Assembly (NCBI GenBank): GCA_046351555.1 | Contig: JAXLYI010000024.1 | Span: 1 to 64,000 of the forward strand | Reading direction: 5' to 3' | Source: CAISKJ01 sp046351555 | GTDB lineage: Bacteria; Myxococcota_A; Polyangia; Polyangiales; Ga0077539 | Length of the DNA: 64,000 nt | In this document: positions 1 to 7,666 of the stretch, piece by piece | Layout: each line of letters starts with the position of its first letter | Numbering within the stretch: position 1 is the stretch's first letter | Made by a program: the position numbers and the translations under genes | The notes under the pieces: generated by a model | The model's database searches: none | What the model saw: the letters and a program-made list of their open reading frames with translations, nothing else | What the model was told of the DNA's origin: nothing

Positions 1-267
1 CAGCGAGACTCGACGGAAGGGGTCGCCGCCGTATCTAGCGAGAAACATGTCGAAGATGTCGCGCTTGCCCGAGTGCGCACTGCCTTTACCTACACTTCTC
101 GCCCACAGGTTTCCGAGTGCATCGATAGCCGCCCATACTAGGACATTCGCTTCGTGGAAGTGCTCCGGCAGCGTCAGCGAGCGGATAAAACTGAGCCGAC
201 GTCTCCAATAATCGAAGAACGTTCGTGTGCGCCGTGCGCCGTGCGCCCATTCAAGCATCTCGCTCAT
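1..267 (-). CDS. Integron cassette protein of unknown function (C-terminus outside window)
   Basis: An open frame of 89 codons starts at an ATG (265-267), reads leftwards and runs off the window edge without a stop. The product begins MSEMLEWAHG and has a basic, aromatic-rich first third followed by a helical segment (ANVLVWAAIDALGNLWA). I do not recognise the family. Its base composition is clearly lower in GC than the rest of the window. It lies about 56 bp beyond a GTTAGGC recombination core and points away from the integrase gene, which is the normal place and direction for the first cassette gene of an integron. It would be expressed from a promoter in the integrase/attI region. Confidence 0.6.
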   Translation of the reverse strand, partial: MSEMLEWAHGARRTRTFFDYWRRRLSFIRSLTLPEHFHEANVLVWAAIDALGNLWARSVGKGSAHSGKRDIFDMFLARYGGDPFRRVSL

Positions 268-322
268 AACGTCACCTTGGGTTCGCGTTGAACTCGAACG
301 GCATCTGGTCGGTTTGTTGCGC

Positions 323-411
323 GCCTAACATAGTGTTCTATCGTTCCCTCGCTCGATAAGCGCATAACGGGCGTGGTTATGGCGTAACCCGTCGCAACGA
401 TAACCACGCCC
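323..411 (-). other. attI: attI-like integron recombination region
   Basis: On the minus strand 323-329 reads GTTAGGC, which matches the integron core consensus GTTRRRY at the point where the first cassette joins. The adjacent 80 bp are AT-rich for this genome and hold two inverted repeats: TATCG (339-343) with CGATA (354-358), and a perfect 12-bp pair GGGCGTGGTTAT (369-380) with its complement (400-411). These could be integrase-binding or promoter elements. The region sits between the integrase start and the first cassette gene, as attI does. It could instead include the remains of an attC site. The outer limits are my estimate. Confidence 0.6.
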
Positions 412-547
412 TCGGGGGTGCTATCAAGTCACTTCGTAACCCCGCCGGCGAAATTCTTTCTGCCTGCCCCCGGCCCCCCTCGCCCTGCGCCCCCTGTTCG
501 CCCCTCTCGCGCCGGGCGTCGATTTCCCCCGTTCAACCGGCACCACT

Positions 548-1561
548 TTGGCACCGCCCTCCGATAACCCCCGCCGCGTCGCCCCTTCACCCGGCGCGTT
601 CCCCTCCACCGTGAAGCTCTCCGAAGCCATCCGCACCACGATCCGTCGCCTCCACTACTCCCCGCGCACCGAGGAATCGTATGTTCGCTGGGCGCTGGCC
701 TTTGTCGGCTTCCACGGCCGTCGGCACCCGCGCGAACTCGGCGCGCCGGAGATCACCGCCTTCCTCAACGACCTCGCGGTCCGCCGCCGCGTCTCGGCCT
801 CCACACAGAACCAGGCGCTCTGCGCGCTCGTCTTCCTCTACCGCAAGGTGCTCGAGGTCGAGATGCCCGAGCTCACCGCGCTCGAGCGCGCGCGGCGCCC
901 CGACCACCTGCCCGCGGTGCTCTCCCGCCGCGAGGTCCGCGCGCTGCTCGATCACCTCGAACCGCCCTTCCGCCTCATCGGCGAGCTCCTCTACGGCGCC
1001 GGCCTGCGCGTCGGCGAGGCGCTCTCCCTCCGCGTGAAGGACGTCGACCTCGACCGCCACCAGATCACCGTCCGCCGCGGGAAGGGCCAGCACGACCGCC
1101 CCGCGCTCCTCCCCACGACCGTGCGCGACGGCCTCCGCGCGCAGCTCGCCCTCGTCGCCCGCCGCCACGCCGCCGAGCTCGACGCGGGCCGCGGCGCGGT
1201 CGACCTCCCCGACGCGCTCCGCGTGAAGATGCCCTCCGCGGCCACCAGCCTCGCGTGGCAGTACGTCTTCCCCGCGTCGCGCCCCTGCACCGACCCCGCC
1301 TCCGGCCGCCTCGTCCTCTACCACCTCCACGAGAGCGCCGCGCAGAAGGCCGTGCGCGACGCCGCCCGCGCCGCCCGCCTCGACCACCGCGCGAGCTGCC
1401 ACACGCTCCGCCACAGCTTCGCCACCCACCTGCTCGAAGCCGGCACCGACATCCGCACCATCCAGACGCTGCTCGGCCACCAGGACGTCCGCACCACCAT
1501 GATCTACACGCACATCGTCGACCGCGGCCCGCTCGGCGTCGTGAGCCCCCTCGACCGCTGA
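548..1561 (+). CDS. intI: Integron integrase (IntI-type tyrosine recombinase)
   Basis: This is a site-specific tyrosine recombinase that moves gene cassettes between attI and attC sites. The 337-residue product has the N-terminal SAM-like core-binding domain (about 22-115) and a catalytic domain with R154 (AGLRVGEA), K179 (RRGKG), H285-x-x-R288 (HTLRH), H311 (LLGH) and nucleophile Y320 (MIYTH). Between the two halves of the catalytic domain, at about 205-262, it has the extra IntI-specific segment (AWQYVFPA...DPASGRL...HH-like), absent from XerC/D. The C-terminus GVVSPLDR also matches IntI proteins. The frame opens at a TTG (548); an in-frame GTG at 608 is an alternative start. It is transcribed away from the cassette gene at the left edge, the usual integron geometry. 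Confidence 0.92.
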   Translation: MAPPSDNPRRVAPSPGAFPSTVKLSEAIRTTIRRLHYSPRTEESYVRWALAFVGFHGRRHPRELGAPEITAFLNDLAVRRRVSASTQNQALCALVFLYRKVLEVEMPELTALERARRPDHLPAVLSRREVRALLDHLEPPFRLIGELLYGAGLRVGEALSLRVKDVDLDRHQITVRRGKGQHDRPALLPTTVRDGLRAQLALVARRHAAELDAGRGAVDLPDALRVKMPSAATSLAWQYVFPASRPCTDPASGRLVLYHLHESAAQKAVRDAARAARLDHRASCHTLRHSFATHLLEAGTDIRTIQTLLGHQDVRTTMIYTHIVDRGPLGVVSPLDR

Positions 1562-1996
1562 CTGCGCCCCGTGGGTCGGCGCGACGTCGCGCGTTGGGCG
1601 CAACCTCCGTTGCGGCGCTCTCCTCGCGCGAGCCTCGCGCCTCAACTGGATCGACCCTCGGGGGTCTCCTCGACCCCCTCGGCGCAATTCGGATTGCGGT
1701 TGCGGGCCCCTCTGCCTCATTCCGGTGGACCCCCGACGCCGGCGGCGGCGCCTCTGCCCCCCGCGGCCTCAACGCAATCGAGCCCGCACCCCCGCGCGCC
1801 CTTCGCGGCGCAATTCGAACTGCGCCCGACGCGCCGAGCGAGCGCCCGACCGCATCCCGAGATGCGCTCCGTCCGACGCTCGGACGCCCGCGAGCATCGC
1901 GCTCACGCACACCATTGCGCGTCGCGCCGCGGCGGGCGCAGATGGGACTCGCGCAGCGTCACCCGTCACCCGAGAGAGGAGCGAGACGTCACCCCG
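1562..1996. repeat. Non-coding stretch with three CGCAA...TTGCG palindromes
   Basis: No convincing gene lies in these 435 bp. Three short inverted repeats of the same type recur: CGCAAC-CTCC-GTTGCG (1599-1614), CGCAAT-TCGG-ATTGCG (1683-1698) and a near-perfect 20-bp palindrome GGCGCAATTCGAACTGCGCC (1807-1826). The frame of the downstream gene stays open back to 1571, but that part is low-complexity Arg/Pro/Ser and is probably not translated. Confidence 0.4.
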
Positions 1997-2866
1997 ATGA
2001 GTCCACCGAAGCCGACGAATCCCCGCCGCACCGACCCGCCGCCGCCCAACCGGGTCGCGGCCACCGCCACCGACGCGTCGCCGCCCGACCTCCCGCAGAA
2101 GGAGGCCTTCGAGCAGCACCGCGCGGAGGCAGAGAAGCTCCCCGAGGACGCCCTGCCCGACGCCGTCACCGCCGACCTCGCCATCGCGCTCCACAACGCC
2201 CGCGTCGGCGCCGAGAACGTCTCCGCCGAGCGCGATCGCCTCGCCCGCGAGCTCCCCCGCGCGCCCCTCGCGCAGATGCTCGCGCTGCCCAACCTCGTGC
2301 GCGGCGCGATGTTCGCGGGCTCGCGCTCGGGCACCGCGCGCGCCGTGACCCGCGAGGAGATCGACGCGAAGCTCGTCGAGCTCCAGGCGGTGCGGGTGCC
2401 GGCGCTGCTGCAGCTCCAGGTGTTCAAGGCGAAGGGGCTGGCGGACGGCGACGAGGTCGACCGCATCGTCGCGGGCCGCGGCGCGCTCAACCACGCGCAG
2501 GACGGCGTCGACCTCGAGCGCGTCTTCACCGAGAACCGCGCGCGCTGGGCGGGGAAGCACCCCTTCACCGACGCGGAGATCGCCGAGGCCGGCCGCCTGG
2601 GCAACTGGCTGCTCGACCACGTCCAGCCCGACGGCGCGGTGAAGCGCGCCGCGAAGCCCGACGCCTACGACCGCCTCCAGCGCGCCTTCTGGGCGCTCGC
2701 CCTCGACGCCCACAAGCAGCTCCGCAAGGCCGCGGTGGTGCTCTGGGGCGAGGACGAGCTCGACGCCCGCGTGCCGAAGCTCCAGGCGCGCCAGGTCACC
2801 CGCGCCCGCAACGCCGACGAGCCTGCCGACCCCGCGAAGCCCGACGCCCCCGCCGACCCGACGTAG
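1997..2866 (+). CDS. Hypothetical protein, 289 aa
   Basis: The product begins MSPPKPTNPRRTDPPPP. A Pro-rich, probably disordered first 40 residues is followed by a largely alpha-helical, charged region and a Pro/Asp/Ala tail. I see no signal peptide, membrane segment or catalytic motif and do not recognise the family. The ATG at 1997 was chosen because a purine-rich GAGAGAGGAG lies just upstream and because the sequence before it turns into low-complexity Arg/Pro. Codon use is normal for a high-GC gene. It lies between the integron integrase and an insertion element, so it may be an accessory gene. Confidence 0.65.
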   Translation: MSPPKPTNPRRTDPPPPNRVAATATDASPPDLPQKEAFEQHRAEAEKLPEDALPDAVTADLAIALHNARVGAENVSAERDRLARELPRAPLAQMLALPNLVRGAMFAGSRSGTARAVTREEIDAKLVELQAVRVPALLQLQVFKAKGLADGDEVDRIVAGRGALNHAQDGVDLERVFTENRARWAGKHPFTDAEIAEAGRLGNWLLDHVQPDGAVKRAAKPDAYDRLQRAFWALALDAHKQLRKAAVVLWGEDELDARVPKLQARQVTRARNADEPADPAKPDAPADPT

Positions 2867-2892
2867 ACGCCGTCTCCAGACGGGCGCCCGCT

Positions 2893-2914
2893 CGCGCCCG
2901 TCGCCCCCCGCAAC
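2893..2914 (+). repeat. 22-bp direct repeat, left copy
   Basis: A 22-bp sequence starting CGCGCCCGTCGCC and ending CCGCAAC occurs here and again, identical and in the same orientation, at 5600-5621. The two copies bracket the inverted repeats and the transposase between them. They may be a target duplication or recombination scar, but 22 bp is long for IS110. Confidence 0.6.
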
Positions 2915-2927
2915 GGGTGTGTCTCCG

Positions 2928-3319
2928 ATCGAGCGCGACGTGTTGGGGTTTCCTCCCTCCCGCCGCTCGCTGTCGCTCGCGCGTTCCCCCTCCCTCCGTC
3001 GCCGCGGCGGCGCCAGAGGGAGGGGCCATCTGCTCCCGCGACGCGCTCATCCGCGCCGTGGCGTCGTAGCCAGAGAAGTGGGGCGTGGTCCTCGAGAATC
3101 CTCTCCTCGTCAATCATCGCTGGCGAGAGTCGACGGCGGGAGCAGATGGCCCCTCCCTCTGGCGCCGCCGCGGCGACGCCCACGAGATGCGCAACGCCTC
3201 GCGCGGAAGTGCTTGTCTACCTGGAGATCGCGGAAGTAGGAACGGTTGGTTCGCCTGCTCGCGGCCCCGAGTGCCCAGGGTTCGCCCGCCCGCCCTCGCT
3301 GAGTGGCTTGGGCTCACCC
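2928..3319 (-). repeat. Long inverted repeat, left copy (interrupted)
   Basis: Read on the minus strand, this copy matches 5387-5600 over about 213 bp once an internal insertion of about 180 bp is removed. The inner end (GGGTGAGCCCAAGCCACTCA...) and the outer end (...GTCGCGCTCGATC) are nearly identical. A block of about 45 bp in the middle (around 3222-3270) differs between the copies. The pair flanks an IS110-type transposase gene. Confidence 0.8.
2998..3177. mobile_element. MITE-like element with perfect 41-bp terminal inverted repeats
   Basis: Positions 2998-3038 and 3137-3177 are exact reverse complements, 41 bp each, beginning GTCGCCGCGGCGGCGCCAGA. About 98 bp lie between them without a convincing gene. 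The unit interrupts the left long inverted repeat; the right copy (around 5519-5530) shows the uninterrupted sequence, so it is an insertion. It carries no transposase and would have to be mobilised in trans. The exact ends and target duplication (possibly GCGAC) are uncertain. Confidence 0.75.
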
Positions 3320-3511
3320 AGATGGGATGAAGTGCCGGCCCCGTCGCAGGCAACGCAGGAGCGTGCCTCATCGTCTCCCCCGGGACCCACCGTGGTCCCC
3401 GGGGAGACGACGACGAAGGCAAGGGAGGCTGGTCCCTCGCCGGTCGTCTTCACGACCGACACCCCGGCGCGCTCGGAGGCGCAGAATGTGGAGCCCAAGG
3501 AGGTTCCAGCC

Positions 3512-4696
3512 ATGAGGACGGTAGCACTCGACCTGGGCGTTCGAAAGGTCTGCTTCTGCGAGATCGACGACGGAGCCGTCGTCCGCAGGGTCACCGCTCG
3601 ATCGCTCGAGGACCTCGACCCGCTGCTCGGCGAAGGCACCGCGCCCGCACGCGTCGCATTCGAGGCCTGCCGCGAGGCGTGGCATGTCCACGACGTCCTC
3701 AAGGCGCGCGGGCACCAGCCCATCCTCATCGACACCACACGCGTGCTCCGCATCGGCGTCGGGCAGCACCGCGCCAAGACCGATCGCAGGGACGCCGAGG
3801 CGCTCGCCCGCGCCTTGGAGCGCGGCGACATCCCCGTCGCCCACGTCCTGTCCCCGGCGCGCAGGCACCTGCGCGATGAGCTCTGCACCCGGGGCGCCAT
3901 GGTCGAGACCCGCGCACGGTACGTCACCACCCTTCGAGGGATCGCTCGCGCCCACGGGGTCATGCTCCCGAGCTGCAGCCCCGAGGCCTTCGTCAAGCGG
4001 GCGCGCGGCGCCGGGCTCTCGCCGGAGCTGCTCCGCCTCATCGAGCCCGTGCTCGGCGTGATGGAGGCGCTCCAGGCGCGCCTCGTGGAGGTCGAGTCTC
4101 GGCTGGAGACCCTGGCGCGCAGCGCGCCCGAGGTCGCCCTGCTCGCCACCGTCCCCGGCGTGGGCCTGATCGTCGCGGCCACGTTCGTCGCCGCGCTCGA
4201 CGACGCCGGGCGCTTCCGCGACGCCCACGCGGTCGAGGCCTACCTGGGGCTGGTCCCCTGCGAGGACAGCTCGGGCGGGCGCCGCCGCCTCGGCGCCATC
4301 ACGAAGCAGGGAAACCCCTGGGCGCGGGCCGCCCTGGTCCAGTCCGCCCACGTGATGCTCCGTACTGCGCCGGACGACGACCCGCTCAAGGTCTGGGCGC
4401 TGGCGGTGCAGGAGCGGCGCGGCAAGAACGTCGCCGTCACCGCGCTCGCGCGGCGCCTCGCGGGCGTGCTCTGGGCGATGTGGCGTCGGCGGCGCTGCTA
4501 CGACCCGCGCCCGCTGGCGGCGCGCAGCGCGGCCGGCCTCGGGCAGGCCAGCGAGGAGACGGCGCGCCAGGCCGACGAGCAGTCCGCCATCGCGCGCGCC
4601 GAGCACAAGATCTTCCGGCGGACCCGCGCCCGGCGCGCGGGCAAGCCCCCGCGTTCGAGGGGCGCCGCGTCGACCGAGGAGGTGACCGACCGCTGA
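3512..4696 (+). CDS. IS110-family transposase
   Basis: This is a DEDD-type transposase of 394 residues, a normal length for the family. The N-terminal RuvC-like domain begins MRTVALDLGVRK with the first Asp, followed by the Glu in VAFEACREA and the Asp pair in KTDRRDAEALA. The C-terminal transposase-20 domain has the helix-hairpin-helix PGVGLIVAATFVA, the AYLGLVP segment, and the conserved Ser/Gly-rich GRRRLGAITKQGNP. The ATG at 3512 follows a perfect Shine-Dalgarno AAGGAGG (3497-3503). The Arg/Lys-rich C-terminal tail is longer than usual. IS110 elements often lack long terminal repeats and use a structured RNA from the flank; the non-coding flanks here (3320-3511 and 4697-4985) could play that part. 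Confidence 0.92.
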   Translation: MRTVALDLGVRKVCFCEIDDGAVVRRVTARSLEDLDPLLGEGTAPARVAFEACREAWHVHDVLKARGHQPILIDTTRVLRIGVGQHRAKTDRRDAEALARALERGDIPVAHVLSPARRHLRDELCTRGAMVETRARYVTTLRGIARAHGVMLPSCSPEAFVKRARGAGLSPELLRLIEPVLGVMEALQARLVEVESRLETLARSAPEVALLATVPGVGLIVAATFVAALDDAGRFRDAHAVEAYLGLVPCEDSSGGRRRLGAITKQGNPWARAALVQSAHVMLRTAPDDDPLKVWALAVQERRGKNVAVTALARRLAGVLWAMWRRRRCYDPRPLAARSAAGLGQASEETARQADEQSAIARAEHKIFRRTRARRAGKPPRSRGAASTEEVTDR

Positions 4697-4985
4697 CGAG
4701 ATTCGCACCGTCACCTGCGCCCCGAGCGCGTCGAAGGAGCACGCCATCATCCCCGCATGAGATCCGCGAGACCGAGCGCGAGTTGCCCATGGAGCCCACG
4801 GCTTGCCGCGCGAGCTCGTCACCCAGAGTGCGCCGTCGGGATCTCTTTCGTACCCCAGCTTGCGCCCCGTTCGACCGCGGACGGTGAGCGCGAAGAGTTG
4901 ATTGAGTCGTAGCTCGCCTTCGCCCCGTTCGAGGTTCCCGGTCCATGTCTGCCACGCGTGCGTCATCGCACGAGAGGAGATCTCC
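4697..4985. other. Non-coding flank downstream of the IS110 transposase
   Basis: No convincing coding frame is visible over these 289 bp. In IS110-type elements the non-coding ends can hold a bridge-type RNA; I cannot fold it reliably by eye and only note the position. Confidence 0.3.
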
Positions 4986-5381
4986 ATGCCTCGCGTCGTC
5001 CGTCCGAGTTCGTCACCGTCGACCGCTCCGTCCCCCAAGCCCCGCGTGCGTCGCAAGAAGTCCGAGCCGCCGCAGGAGCCCACGCCGAAGGGCGCGGAGG
5101 CGCGGTCCTCCGCCGCCGTCGAAATGCTTTCAGCGAAGGCGTCCAGCGGGTCGACGCCGTCGCCGTCGACGCCGAGTCTCGAGGTGGGGGAGGAAGGGAA
5201 GAAGAATGCATCTATCCCCTTGCACGAGGGGGCGCTTCAGAGTTGGGCAACGGGCATGGGATTGCCCGGTCGGTACCGGGCTCCCAACGAGGCGACGGAG
5301 GCGACGGAGGCGACGCGCGACGTCCTCACCTCGCGCCGGCTCCCAGAATCCGCCACCGGGCGGATGATCGCATGCCCGTAG
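4986..5381 (+). CDS. Small hypothetical protein inside the IS110 composite
   Basis: This is a 131-codon frame beginning MPRVVRPSSSPS. The start is supported by a GAGAGGAG ribosome-binding sequence about 8 nt upstream. The product is basic and Ser/Pro-rich at first (KPRVRRKKSE), then mixed, with three ATE repeats encoded by a 9-bp tandem repeat near 5290-5318. No domain is recognisable. It stops just before the right long inverted repeat. It may be a passenger gene, a truncated gene or a chance frame. Confidence 0.4.
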   Translation: MPRVVRPSSSPSTAPSPKPRVRRKKSEPPQEPTPKGAEARSSAAVEMLSAKASSGSTPSPSTPSLEVGEEGKKNASIPLHEGALQSWATGMGLPGRYRAPNEATEATEATRDVLTSRRLPESATGRMIACP

Positions 5382-5386
5382 CCCAG

Positions 5387-5600
5387 GGTGAGCCCAAGCC
5401 ACTCAGCGAGGGCGGGCGGGCGAACCCTGGGCACTCGGGGCCGCGAGCAGGTGAGCCAGATGCTCCAACCTCTCGAAACATCGAGCGCGCAAGCACTTCC
5501 GTGCGAGGCGTTGCGCATCTCGTGAGCGACGGAGGGAGGGGGAACGCGCGAGCGACAGCGAGCGGGGGGTGGGAGGAAACCCAACACGTCGCGCTCGATC
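5387..5600 (+). repeat. Long inverted repeat, right copy (intact)
   Basis: This is the uninterrupted copy of the long repeat described at 2928-3319, in opposite orientation. It shows no convincing coding frame. A stretch near 5450-5490 replaces the middle block of the other copy, so the repeat has conserved ends and a variable centre. Confidence 0.8.
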
Positions 5601-5621
5601 GCGCCCGTCGCCCCCCGCAAC
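5600..5621 (+). repeat. 22-bp direct repeat, right copy
   Basis: Identical to 2893-2914 in sequence and orientation. It overlaps by one base the outer end of the right long inverted repeat. Confidence 0.6.
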
Positions 5622-5631
5622 CCCCCGCCGC

Positions 5632-6093
5632 CTACTGGAACTCCCCGACCAGCGCGAGCACGATGCTCGACGGGTCGAGCCGCGCGTCGGGCGTCGCGAC
5701 GAGCTTCGCCAGCGTGGTGAGCGTGCGCCGCGTGGTCGCCTGCCCCGTCGCGTAGCGCTGCATCCCGCCGTACGCGCCGACGAGCGCGAGCGTCGTGAGC
5801 ACGTCCGACGCCGAGAGCCCCTCCATCATCCCCCAGTACACGTGGATCGCGAGGGTGAACGAGCCGGGGTCGGACTGCGCGAGCAGCGCGACGAGGCAGC
5901 GCTCGCGCTCCTTCGGCGGCATCACCGCGGGGTCGTAGAGGTGGTCGATGACCCAGTGGACGTAGCCCGCCGCCGGGGGGAAGGCGGCGGCCACCGAGTT
6001 GCGGCCCGAGGCGAGCATGAAGTCGGGCGCGTAGGCCGCGCGGAGGCGCGCCACGGCGGCGTCGTCGAGGAGCTGGCTGATGTCGGTGCTCAT
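5632..6093 (-). CDS. Carboxymuconolactone decarboxylase-fold (AhpD-like) protein
   Basis: A 153-residue all-helical protein. The segment ERERCLVALLAQ...LAIHVYWGMMEGLSASDVLTTLALVGAYGG matches the CMD fold, in which a small helical bundle assembles into oligomers. The CxxC pair used by AhpD for disulfide chemistry is missing, so it is not a peroxidase partner of the classic type. The ATG overlaps the stop of the upstream reductase gene by 4 nt (ATGA). It is the last gene of the five-gene leftward operon that starts at 10892 and may act on, or bind, a product of the lipid enzymes before it; that role is inference. Confidence 0.65.
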   Translation of the reverse strand: MSTDISQLLDDAAVARLRAAYAPDFMLASGRNSVAAAFPPAAGYVHWVIDHLYDPAVMPPKERERCLVALLAQSDPGSFTLAIHVYWGMMEGLSASDVLTTLALVGAYGGMQRYATGQATTRRTLTTLAKLVATPDARLDPSSIVLALVGEFQ

Positions 6094-6911
6094 GGGGTGT
6101 CCCGCGGCGGGTAGACGAGCGCGTCGAAGAGGCTCTGCGTCTGCCCGCCGGTAAAATCGATGGTCGCGCCGTTGAACCACCGCGCGTCGTCGCCCGCGAG
6201 CACCGCGACGAAGCGGGCCACCTCCTCGACGGTGCAGACGCGCCCGGCGGGGATGATCCGCGGGAGCACGTCGCGCAGCGCCTCGCCGGCCTCGCCCGAG
6301 AAGGTGGTCCCCATCGCGGCGGTGACCACCGCGCCGAACTTCAGGAGGTTGACCCGGTGCCCGAGCGGCCCGAGCTCGTAGGCGAGGTGGCGCACGTACA
6401 CCTCGAGCGCGGCCTTGGTCGCGGTGATGAGCCCGCCGTTGCGAACCAGCGAGTCGACCAGCGGGTTGGAGAGCCCGAGCACCTGCGCGCCCGGCGCGAG
6501 GAGGTCGCGGCCCGCGAGCTCCTGCGCCCAGTACACGAAGGAGTGGGCCATCGAGTCGAAGGTCTTGGCGACCTGGGCGGGCGACACCTGCGCGTCGCCC
6601 GGGCGAACCAGCGAGCCGAGCGAGGCGTTGGCCAAGGAGTGGACGAAGAGCTTCACGCTCCGAGGCCCCGCCGCGGCGAGCAGCGCGTCGGCGCCCGAAC
6701 ACGCCCCCGGGTGCGTGCCCGCGTCGCCTTGGAGCATCACGCAGCGCCGGCCCGACGCCTCGACGTCGCGCGCCACCGCCAGCGCTTCATCGGGGTGGAA
6801 GCCCCGGTGCATCCCGAACACGTCGAGGCCCGGCCGGCGCGCGACCTCGCGCGCGATGGCGGCGCCCGTCCCCACCGAAGCGCCAAGGATCACCGCCCAG
6901 TGCTGCGTCAT
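6090..6911 (-). CDS. SDR-family protein related to enoyl-ACP reductases, catalytic Tyr missing
   Basis: A 273-residue Rossmann-fold protein. The nucleotide-binding turn is GASVGTG (10-16). The active-site Lys is K166 in ATKAALEVYVRHLAYEL, a helix typical of FabI/FabL-type reductases. The Tyr expected four or seven residues before the Lys is Ile or Gly here (SLVRNGGLITATK), so ordinary SDR proton transfer is unlikely. It may use another residue, bind without catalysis, or work on an unusual acyl chain. Start and stop overlap its neighbours by 4 nt on both sides, so it is co-translated with the acyltransferase upstream and the CMD protein downstream. Confidence 0.8.
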   Translation of the reverse strand: MTQHWAVILGASVGTGAAIAREVARRPGLDVFGMHRGFHPDEALAVARDVEASGRRCVMLQGDAGTHPGACSGADALLAAAGPRSVKLFVHSLANASLGSLVRPGDAQVSPAQVAKTFDSMAHSFVYWAQELAGRDLLAPGAQVLGLSNPLVDSLVRNGGLITATKAALEVYVRHLAYELGPLGHRVNLLKFGAVVTAAMGTTFSGEAGEALRDVLPRIIPAGRVCTVEEVARFVAVLAGDDARWFNGATIDFTGGQTQSLFDALVYPPRDTP

Positions 6912-7666
6912 CTCGTCCGCGCGGTGTCATGGCGGGATCGCGTCGCGGTGTCAAGGAGCCGCTGCACGCACCCGACCACCTCGCGGTGCATCGCGTCGAG
7001 CGCCCCGTCGTCGCGCGCCGCCCCGGGCGCGAGGTGCGCGGTGAAGGGGGCGCCCAGGTGCTGGACCACCTTCACCGGGAAGGGCGGCGAGAGCGGCCAG
7101 AGCCCGAAGGGGCCGACGCCGAGCCACGCGGGGACGCCGTGCGGGAGCCCGAGGCGCTTGCCCGCGGCGTCGCCGTCGTTGAGGCCGACGTAGGTGTCGT
7201 CGACGCCCGACGCGGCCGCGGGGACGATCGGGAGCCCGTAGCGCGCCGCGAGCTTGAGGTAGCCGCGGCGGTTGCCCCAGTCGACGCGGTAGCGGGTGCG
7301 AGAGCTCCGGCAGCCCTCGCGGGTTCCGCCGGGGGTGACCACGAGGTGGTCGCCGCGGGCGAGCGCGTCGCGCACGGTGGCGTCGTCGCCGGTGAGGAAG
7401 TCGACGCCCTCGACGAAGGCCCGCAGCGGCGCGTAGTGCTTGAAGCCCTCGTGGATGAAGGCCCGCGGGAAGCGCCCCGTCCGCTCCTCGAGGTACGACT
7501 GCAACATGCAGAGGTCGTGGGCGACGGGGCGGCCGTGGTAGCCGACGATGAGCGCGGGCCGCGCGGAGAGCCAGTGCTCGCCCACCACCTCGTAGCGGTG
7601 CCACCGCCGCATCGCGCGCCAGTAGCCGAACCACGCAGCCCGCGCCGCGGCCGCGCCTCGCGTCAC
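6908..7666 (-). CDS. Membrane glycerolipid acyltransferase (PlsC/DAGAT-like)
   Basis: A 252-residue acyltransferase. Near the N-terminus is IVGYHGRPVAHD, the His...Asp catalytic block in a form close to eukaryotic TMEM68/DAGAT-type enzymes rather than plain HX4D. The second block VVTPGGTREG matches the PGG-RE acceptor-binding motif of that group, followed by NRRGYLKLAARYGLPIVP. The start is a GTG (7664-7666) overlapping the ketosynthase stop; the frame stays open much further upstream, but that part lies inside the ketosynthase gene. It probably esterifies the chain made by the neighbouring KAS III onto a glycerol-type or other alcohol acceptor at the inner membrane. Confidence 0.8.
   Translation of the reverse strand: MTRGAAAARAAWFGYWRAMRRWHRYEVVGEHWLSARPALIVGYHGRPVAHDLCMLQSYLEERTGRFPRAFIHEGFKHYAPLRAFVEGVDFLTGDDATVRDALARGDHLVVTPGGTREGCRSSRTRYRVDWGNRRGYLKLAARYGLPIVPAAASGVDDTYVGLNDGDAAGKRLGLPHGVPAWLGVGPFGLWPLSPPFPVKVVQHLGAPFTAHLAPGAARDDGALDAMHREVVGCVQRLLDTATRSRHDTARTR

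Noticed and set aside
424..639. Small leftward gene between attI and the integrase
   Set aside because: It overlaps the integrase start, is Arg/Gly-rich and has no ribosome-binding site.
5632..6093. AhpD peroxidase partner or selenoprotein
   Set aside because: It lacks the CxxC pair and has no in-frame TGA.
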